Assembly: GCA_036346225.1 (NCBI GenBank)
Contig: JARFIW010001177.1
Location: 1,892,501-1,956,500 of the forward strand
Reading direction: 5' to 3'
From: Platerodrilus igneus
Taxonomy: Eukaryota > Arthropoda > Insecta > Coleoptera > Lycidae
Length of the DNA: 64,000 bases
A program made the translations under genes and the position numbers. Below are positions 56,439 to 64,000 of the stretch, piece after piece; within the stretch, counting starts at the first letter, position 1; each line of letters opens with the position of its first letter. The notes beneath the pieces were generated by a model. That model was not told the DNA's origin and did no database searches. It saw only the letters and a list, made by a program, of their open reading frames with translations.

Positions 56439-59265
56439 AATAACATTTCTTGCACAAACAATGTATGTATCAAGCATAATTTAAAACTAGGCTCTAGTAA
56501 AATCGAGGATAGTAATTTTAAAAGACAAAGAAAAAAAAATTTTCGAACCGAACTTTTAACTAAACCTAATATAAGCCAACATGAAATGCCTTGTCTTTAA
56601 GAAAGTAAAGAATTTTCGATCTACAGATTAGCACGGAGTAAAAGAACATACTTAAAGGAATGAGTCGTAGGGATTGCAAAGCTATCGCGACCACTACAAA
56701 AGTCTACGTCAGCTGTAAACGAAAACTAGACAAGAAGGTAATGAAAACAATTACTTTGTCCTTCGGAAGTTGAAATATAAGTTGGACTCTGGGGTTGAGC
56801 GGCAGTGAAGCAATGGTGGATGCTCCCCCTATGAAGCTCTAGTGAAGTAAAAATTGGGCGCAAAAAGTATATTACCTGCCCACCTACTGTACTAACTAGA
56901 AATTAAATTTGCTGGAGAGCATCAGTTTGGGCATGGCTTAAATATGGTAACTGAGAATTTCAAAAGAAAACTGGGTACCACTGTATTTTTAAATATGAAT
57001 AAAATTAATTTGACTGAGGGCAAAATCCTTCAACTATTAACTTACGATCTATAAACGAATTAACAGCAATCTACTACAAATATTTTCAAATCATTCCAAA
57101 TCAGTTTGTGTGCCAACGTACCACAACTTCTTGTCAGCGTCGACACTGAAAAGAAGGTCATACAATTAAATTTATCGTTGAAGAGATAATTTGTGTTCCT
57201 TCAAAAATAGGAAAGTTATAAATTGAAAATACACTTCCCATAACACAAAGTGCAAAATGTTGCCTTTTAACCTTATTACCAGTTTAATTAAGTTATGTTT
57301 CTCAAAAATATTTCATATATTCTTTCCCATATAAATAAAAGATCAATCCAACTAAACGTTATAATGATAAAGTCAAAGTTCTTACTTGCAAGTTGAAGTT
57401 TGATTGATCAAGTCTGCATCTTAATTTTTAGAAACAAGTTTATTTAGATTTCCCTTCACTTAAAAGCAACTACAAAAATATAATCATATTGATTTAAATA
57501 GAAGCCAAACATTTTTACAGGTATAGATTCACATGTGCTCACTTTCTCTAAAATATGTTATTCAAGAAACAGATACTTGATGTATAAACTATTAATATAA
57601 GGCGTTATGTATCGATAAAATTTAAGGATTGGACTTTGTATCATTCGTATATCAATAAGGCCAGCCGATAACCAAATGTGTTGTATTCAATTTGTACACT
57701 TTAATTTAAAACGATTAACAATAAACACCAATACATTATTAGTTTTTGAGTTTTTATTTCTACTTCAATATTAAGAAGCTGCATAATTAGCTAAGTGAAT
57801 GTGTACGGGTCAATGGGTGTTCTATACTAATTAATTTATGTATAAAAATCACTTACATTTTCCATCATTACTTGTCTGATTGAACTGTATTCCAATTACA
57901 CCATTACACATAGGAGACCCTTCACTTCCCTAAATTGTTCACAATAATTGACACTACCGCACCAAACCACTGTTAATGTAAAAATACCGGCTTTTATCGA
58001 CCATACGAGCAAGTCGGCAGACACGTACGATTAGTTCCAAAGTTTGTTTACAACAGCTCATTTTACAAGAAAAACAGATGAAGACAGAAATTACGATTGA
58101 TATCATTAAGGCATTTGTGAATACGCTTAACAGAATGCATAACAGGTGGAGACGAAGGTCTAAAAATATCGCAATTGCCTGCCCAAGCTACAGAAGCCCC
58201 AGAAATACAGACGGTCAGTACCTTTCAAAGAGATATTCGCTAATTCAATCATGTAAGTTCTGATTTTTCGGTTTTCAAAGCAAAACTCGAACAATATTTT
58301 ATCATTAATAATCTACATACTAACAAAATTAAAAAACAGGCAATCTTACTCAATAATTACGGAACTTGTGCGTTCCAAGTGCACCAGAATCTTTAGGTTT
58401 TGCATGTTTAATAGAACATGTACCATGTCAAATTTTCATGGCCCGTTTTAATAAATTTGTTATGCATCCTCAACCGAGGTAAGAATAAGTATTCAATGAA
58501 AGACGTCACAAGTAATGTATCAACGCTGCCAATATTGTAACTAACTTATTCCCCCACTGACACAGGAAGTAACACGACGAAAGAAGCTCAGTTTTGAAAA
58601 GTCACTTGATAGATGTAGTACGAGATAAATCTTCCTGCCTCACAAGCACGATCATGATTTTGGTTTGGAGGTGGGCGATTAGGATCGCAATTGAAAGAAT
58701 GTAGGTGATGTGACAAGGTATTGTTAGTAAACATGCTTAATAGTTTAGTATAGCGAGTTGCATAGTTGCTGAGTTGTTTAGTTGTTTAGTTGGCTTTTTA
58801 GATCCTCACTTAATGCAATATGATTCGTTGGTGTTATGGTTCGTCAGCTGATACGAATGTAGCTGCCAGTTTGAGGTTTCTGCAATTAATGCTATAAGAT
58901 TTTTTGCGAAGTGCAAAAAATCTTTCGTTTTGTTGAGGGATACAACTGTTTGGTTATACTCCACTACAAAAAGATCAACATGTTTGGAGGTACGAGTATA
59001 AAACAACAGGTCAAGGTCGTTTTTAACACGGCGTAGGTAATATGTCAACATCTGTTATACTTGCATAGGTTGAAACCATGGTGAGTAGAAAGTTATTTTT
59101 GGAATGAACGCTAGTTAAGGTTCGTGGCTTGGGAGCGGCTTATTTAAAAAAACTTCCAAACTTTTTAACACATTTATTTATTTGTTATACAGAAATTAAT
59201 GTTGAATTTAGACAATCTTGAAATAATTACTCTAAGTCCGAAGCTATTAATTAATTGTACAAGTG
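56439..59265. other. No gene recognised
   Basis: AT-rich, unassigned. The ORF at 58806-59051 (minus, 81 residues, LTYYLRRVKNDLDLLFYT) is in a GC-richer patch and could be a fragment of a gene or element. The one at 58078-58263 looks random. Confidence 0.45.
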
Positions 59266-59689
59266 AGTTATATAACGAAGTGCAATGTTAAAGCTGAACA
59301 ATGGATTAACTGACTGCGAGTGGAGCTCCTAGGCCTTTTATAATATCCCTACCCCTCACATGTCTGTGGGAACTTGCAGACCTAATGTCTGCTTACACTT
59401 GATTCTTATTCATAATACATTGTTGCTATCTTAAATCTATCCATAACTACTTTGTTGCGAGCTTACTTCTCAGTAATCTCGGTACGTGACTGTCTACGAC
59501 CGCCTGTGACCTGACATCTGCAGTGTCACTTATCTCTGTGCTACAAAGTAGCGTTTCCGTTCCCATGAACGTTAATAAACTGAATAAAATGTCTTTCAAT
59601 TACATTATTGCGTATTTTCTAATATTTCTAATAACTTCTTAATTATTTGTTTCTTTATTTATATATATCAAATGGGGGATTACATAACT
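59266..59689 (-). repeat. 3' LTR of errantivirus-like element
   Basis: 424 bp bounded by AGTTA and TAACT (5 bp inverted termini). On the minus strand a purine tract CGTTGGGAGG (59690-59699) precedes it. The partner LTR lies beyond the window. Confidence 0.75.
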
Positions 59690-59760
59690 CCTCCCAACGT
59701 ACATTAAAAATTAAGGGTTTTTACCTTTCTTGATTTTTAATTAAATAAATTCGTTTAATC

Positions 59761-60537
59761 TCATTTCTTAAAATTCATACTTTCTAAGGGTACATTTGTT
59801 TCTATAGTTGCCTTAAATCTATAACTGTTTTCTTTATTATTTTTATATCTAGTATACATTTTGTAAATTACATAAATAATCAATAAAATCGTCAATATAA
59901 TCAATATAATTGTCCATACACTAATATTATCGTAGTGCACTTTGGGCGTTTTGATTTCGTTCAGGTGTTCTTTGTAGTCTTCCATGAGTTTCATGGCGTG
60001 GTTGAGGTTGTCTAATTTTAGGTGTTCCAATTGCAGGGGTTTTTGAAGTATTTTTTCATCTTCGTCTTGAGTAATCTTGATTTGTATATCGGGTAGATTT
60101 GCTAACTTCTTGGTTGGAACGGGATCTTGGTAAACTCTAATTATTTCATTTTTCAATTTCAAATAACAATTTTCCTTAAGGGTGATTAATTTACTTCCGG
60201 TTAATGCTAAATTACTTTCGTCTTGATTGCAGTATATTGTTGCGATTACTTCGGTGGGGAAAATGGCTATCCATTTATCTTCCGTTACTTTCTGGATTTT
60301 CATGTTGGTGATTTGTACAGGTTTGGCTTCACAATTTTCATAATGATTGGTAAATTTTAGTAGTTGTACTTCGCAAGGGCAGTCTTCTTGAAATGTTGTT
60401 GTGATCAATAATTGGCATAAGTATTGATTGGGTGCGACTTCATCACATTCTTCGTGCGTATAACCATATCTTAGTTCATTTAAGGATAGGAATTTGGTTT
60501 TTGGAATGATAACTTGGTATGTGCTAGTCTTTTTCAT
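59761..60537 (-). pseudogene. env: Env C-terminal part with transmembrane anchor
   Basis: 258 residues. Cysteine-containing ectodomain (CPCEVQLL, NHYENC, TIYCNQ, ENCYLKL), then a hydrophobic segment (about residues 207-227, WTIILIILTILLII) and a basic cytoplasmic tail. It corresponds to the membrane-proximal half of an errantivirus envelope protein. It is out of frame with the upstream env segment; the frame change is near 60585. Confidence 0.75.
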
Positions 60538-60596
60538 TGAAAAAGCAAATAAGTGATAATAATTGTAATTGTTAATCTCTACTATTGGTATTTCTA

Positions 60597-61100
60597 TTAA
60601 AATGTTATATCGTTATTTTTTACATAGCCTTTAATTATAGCTATTTTTTTAAAAATTAAAATGTTTGATTCTATTACATCGAAAGGTAACTTACTGTTGG
60701 TTATAAAACATCTTATTCTCAATAATTTTTTTAATAAATCAATTGGTTCTATGATACTTGAATATAGGGTATTTAATTTGGCAAAGGTTACTGCGTTTTC
60801 TAACGTTGATAGAATTTGTTGAATTAAGGTAAGAGTTGATATTATCTGGTTGTATATCGTGTTGAATCTGATTAAATCTCGCATGCCTAGCATGGTAGTT
60901 TGCATGTTATTTTCTAAGGTTTGTATTCGATTGGCTATGCTATCTTGATTTCTAACTAATGTTCTTAGGGTTTCATTAAATTTGATTATCGTTGACTGAG
61001 TTAATGATATTTGGTTACTAATTATAGTTTTGATGTCGTTCTGGTTTTCTATTAATTGTAGTATCGCGTTGTCATAGCGTTCTGTATCTTGATTATCCAA
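60597..61100 (-). pseudogene. env: Env middle part, helical region
   Basis: 167 residues with heptad-like Ile/Leu/Asn-rich stretches (QNDIKTIISNQISLTQ, DSIANRIQTLENNMQ), consistent with the coiled-coil part of a class I-like fusion subunit. It lies directly downstream of the cleavage region but in another frame. Confidence 0.7.
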
Positions 61101-61120
61101 ATTGCCGGTAATTGCTTTGA

Positions 61121-61505
61121 TTATTTTCCTAATCCGTTGACTAGTCTTCTTTTTCGTTTTGCCGTTTGTTCTGTGGGTATTAGTCGATTAAATTTGTCTT
61201 CTATGTTTTTCAAAATACTTTCTGTTATACTGTCGTAGTTCATCATTTCTATTGCGCATTCTTTTCCGAATTTTGTTGTGTCCATTGATTGTTTTAGTCG
61301 GTAATAATTATTTTTGATTATTTGAAATTCTTGTTTCAGTTCTGTTAAATCGAATTTTTGTGCAAAGGTCCAATAGTCTATAGTGTTCCGCATACTGCCT
61401 AATTTTATTGGTAGTATATCGGAGTTATTCTTTATGTCTTCAATTACTATTTCGGTGTCCGTTCTACCTGGGTGGAGGTTGACGGTAAGGGTGATGATTG
61501 CCCAT
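61121..61505 (-). pseudogene. env: Env N-terminal part with basic cleavage site
   Basis: The ORF 61121-61393 is open further upstream to about 61505, where a CTTTCAG motif could be the splice acceptor used for env mRNA. It ends with AKRKRR followed by a short Gly/hydrophobic segment and a stop caused by a frame change beside an A run near 61122. RKRR is a furin-type cleavage motif. It overlaps the end of the integrase frame. Confidence 0.7.
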
Positions 61506-61832
61506 CTGAAAGTACAGGGTGTCTTAAATTTTTTAGGTGAATATATTTTGTTATCTTGCCGTTGTCTACTACGGCTACGTTTTTGTCGAATATTTGTTTG
61601 ATTTTAAAGGGGCCTAAATTTCTCTGTGCCGTTTTGTGTTTTTTGCTTTGGTAATTTTTTTCGTACACGGTTTATCCTATGGAAAATTTATTTAGGTCTG
61701 TGTTTTTATTACGGGTTGCAGTAATGCGTTTTTTGTCGTTATATAACTTATCCTTTACTTTGTCATAAGTTATTTTTAGTTTCTCCATGTAATTCTTGGC
61801 GTATTGTTGATAGATTTCCTTGTTATAATGTA
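61447..61832 (-). pseudogene. Integrase C-terminal domain of errantivirus-like element
   Basis: The ORF 61447-61668 includes NLGPFKIKQIF, the C-terminal integrase motif. Upstream to 61832 it is readable in a shifted frame with stops. Confidence 0.75.
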
Positions 61833-62463
61833 TATCATACGGGTTGCGTGAATCTGAGTGTCCTAGGGTTAGTTCTAAGGGTGTAAATTTGTCGATGAAT
61901 GAATTGTGTTATTATAGGCGATTAATGCGTCTGACATTAAATTAGTTATGTGTTCCTTCTTGTAATTGATTTTTAGTAATCGGATTTGTTCTAATAGGGT
62001 TGAGTGTAGTTTCTTAATTAGTCCGTTGGATTCAGGGTGGTTTTCAGTTATAAAGTGAAGTTTTATTTTGTGTAATTCCGAGGTGTTTTGTATAGTTTTG
62101 TTTTTGAATTCGCTTCCGTTATCTAATGTGATTGTTTCGGGCGTTCCGTAATATGTAAAATAGTGTAGAAATCCTTGAGTTACGTCTATACTATTTTTAG
62201 AAGTGATTGGTATTGCTTGGCCTATTTTTGTAAATGCGTCTACGATGTTTAAGTAACTTTGTGCTTCTACTACTAGAGTATCTGCGTGTAATTTCTGAAA
62301 AGGTTTGTCTGGTGTTTTGGTTAACATTAAGGGTATCTTCGGGGGTTTCCTGTCTTATTTTGCTCTGTCATATAGTTCACATTGATTGATATAGTCTGTA
62401 GTTAACTCTTTCATGTCTTTGAAATAGTATCGTCTCATGATTTGCTTTAGGGTCTCATTTATT
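61833..62463 (-). pseudogene. Integrase core, tandem unit 1
   Basis: A 631 bp unit. The 150-residue ORF 61875-62327 has the two Asp motifs (HADTLVV and TLDNGSEF). At the third position it reads GLIKKLHSTL, with Lys where the catalytic Glu is expected. The end of the zinc region (YYFKDMKE) is near 62430. Confidence 0.85.
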
Positions 62464-63095
62464 TATCATAGGGGTTGCGTAAATCTGAGTGTCCTAGAGT
62501 TAATTCTAAGGGTGTAAAATTTGTCGATGAGTGAATTGTGTTATTATAGGCGATTAATGCGTATGACATTAAATTAGTTATGTGTTCCTTCTTGTAATTG
62601 ATTCTTAGTAATCGGATTTGTTCTAATAGGGTTGAATGTAGTCTCTCAATTAGTCCGTTGATTCAGGGTAATTTTCAGTTATAAAATGAATTTTTATTTT
62701 GTGTAATTCCAAAGAGTTTTGTATTGTTTCGTTTTTGAATTCGCTTCCGTTATCTAACGTTATGGTCTCGGGCGTTCCATAAAATGTAAAATAATATAAA
62801 AATCCTTGGGTTACGTCTATACTATTTTTAGAAGTGATTGGTATTGCTTGGCCTATTTTCGAAAATGCGTCCACGATTGTTAAGTAACTTTGTGCTTCTA
62901 CTACTAGAGTATCTGCATGTAATTTCTAAAAAGGTTTGTCTGGTGTTTTGGTTAACATTAAGGATATCTTCGGGGGTTTTATATCATATTTTGCTCTGTC
63001 ACATAGTTCACATTAATTGATATAGTTTGTAGTTGATTCTTTCATGTCCTTGAAGTAATAGCGTCTCATAATTTGCTTTAGGGTCTCATTTATTT
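62464..63095 (-). pseudogene. Integrase core, tandem unit 2
   Basis: A direct repeat of unit 1, differing at many scattered positions. The ORF 62650-62874 keeps TLDNGSEF but the frame shifts near 62655. Beyond the shift the third position reads IER, so the Glu codon is present in this copy. Confidence 0.85.
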
Positions 63096-63555
63096 CTCGA
63101 TAGTTGGTCTTTCCTTCGTGTTGGTTTCTGATCACGTCATTTATTTCGTCAGGGTCGTCTAATGTTATTCATTTTCTTGTGCATCTTATAAGTTCAGGGT
63201 CAGAATTATTGAATAGTTTAATATATATTTCTAAAAACCGTTTATACAAGTTTTCCGTGTTAAAGTAAAAGTAAAGTCGTTTCTTCTCGGGGGTGTATTC
63301 CTTTAGAATTTTAATTGTTTGTGATTCATTGTCGTCTTTAGTTATCTGAATTTGGTAAATCGTTTTGTTATCTACTTTCGTATATTTTACAAGGTTGGGG
63401 TTGTTTAAAACTTCTGTGATTATGAATTGATTGGGCTTCATGTCTATGGCTTCGTTTAAAATTTTAATTGAGGTTTCCGGTTCGTCATTTTGTGTCGAAT
63501 GTATGGTTTCCATTTTGTCTGGGTCTTCTATAATTTCTGTCTCGTCTATTACCAT
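63096..63555 (-). pseudogene. RNase H-integrase linker and integrase zinc region
   Basis: The ORF 63169-63555 contains YFYFNTENLYKRFLEIYIK, resembling the segment between RNase H and integrase in errantiviruses. QHEGKTNYREIN at about 63120 is the start of the zinc region, with Tyr in place of the second His. It is reached directly from the protease-side frame, which means RT and RNase H are absent. Confidence 0.65.
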
Positions 63556-64000
63556 CTCGTTAAAATTTAATTCTTCTACGTTAATCGGGTTTGTTAAAGA
63601 TAGTTCTACGGGGTAGTCAATTAAATTTAATATTGTCGTTGTGGCATAATTATCTTTGATTTGTGCTAATGCGGTTGGGGTCTCTACTCCTTTTTGGAAA
63701 AGTTATGTGGTTTATTATTCCTAATTTATTATTTGAATTTACGGGGATTTTTATCTTGTTTTCTGTTCGGGGTTCTATTGTGTATTTTTCGTCAATTTGG
63801 GTGTTTTGAAATTTAATGGGGATTCGTCCATATTTGGTTTTTAGTAAACGGTTTTTAATATCTATTTTGGCTCCTAATTTTCTTAGAAGGTCCATTCCTA
63901 ATAGTCCGTCATATTTGTCATTAAATTTAAATATGCAAAATTTGTGTTTCATCTTTACGTTAAAGGTTTTTGCGAGAGGTATGTTTGCTACGAATTGGTG
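63556..64000 (-). pseudogene. Protease C-terminal part and pre-RT segment, partial
   Basis: The ORF 63650-63952 has YDGLLGMDLLRKLGAKID, the conserved Gly-Leu-Leu-Gly part of the retroviral-type protease. The frame changes at about 63690 into a stretch (ATTTILNLIDYPVELS) that continues into the 63169-63555 ORF. The active-site Asp lies upstream, outside the window. Confidence 0.7.

Larger units (their letters stand above)
59266..64000 (-). mobile_element. Errantivirus-like (gypsy-type) provirus, internally deleted, cut by window end
   Basis: Minus-strand element with 3' LTR (59266-59689), env remains, integrase with a tandem duplication, and the end of the protease at the window edge. RT and RNase H are missing. 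The combination of env with a basic cleavage cluster and AGTTA...TAACT LTR ends is typical of insect errantiviruses. All genes are broken. Confidence 0.88.

Overview
This window is eukaryotic, AT-rich, repeat-dominated DNA. The transposable-element mix (an R1-like non-LTR retrotransposon, Ty3/Gypsy elements, a gypsy-type errantivirus with env remains, several insect-type mariner transposases, CCTAA repeats) points to an arthropod, most likely an insect. I found no host protein-coding gene, rRNA, tRNA or CRISPR array that I can support. Nearly every coding sequence belongs to a mobile or virus-like element, and almost all are broken.

Layout: (1) 433-22538 is a very long, diverged inverted repeat (arms of about 7-8 kb, loop 13840-14535). 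It carries two copies of a C2H2 zinc-finger ORF and two copies of a large unrecognised protein with a possible replication-initiator look. The left arm is interrupted by a complete-length 6.5 kb LINE (1391-7854) flanked by an 8 bp target duplication. The outer end of both arms is a decayed mariner. (2) 22549-27833 is a second, back-to-back inverted repeat (2 kb arms, 1.25 kb loop) with different ORFs but the same family of short arm sub-repeats. (3) 28666-29907 is a mariner with visible terminal repeats and TA flanks. (4) 30417-38166 is a Ty3/Gypsy element on the minus strand with 1.4 kb LTRs. (5) 38171-46978 is mostly featureless AT-rich DNA with a foldback element (40811-40989), a decayed LINE (43199-44300) and another mariner (44807-46345). 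(6) 47024-55844 is a young Ty3/Gypsy element with 1705 bp LTRs, inserted into a TA microsatellite. (7) 55887-59265 is mostly unassigned. (8) 59266 to the window end is an internally deleted errantivirus-like provirus on the minus strand that keeps its 3' LTR, broken env, a tandemly duplicated integrase segment and part of the protease, but has lost RT and RNase H.

The best candidate for something undescribed is the pair of palindromic elements at 433-27833. The first combines a large Rep-like ORF that starts in the loop, an origin-like loop (44 bp perfect palindrome, 18 bp iterons) and a zinc-finger ORF that resembles the front end of PolB proteins in virus-like integrated elements. Because the arms have diverged and one carries a private LINE insertion, the structure is unlikely to be an assembly artefact.
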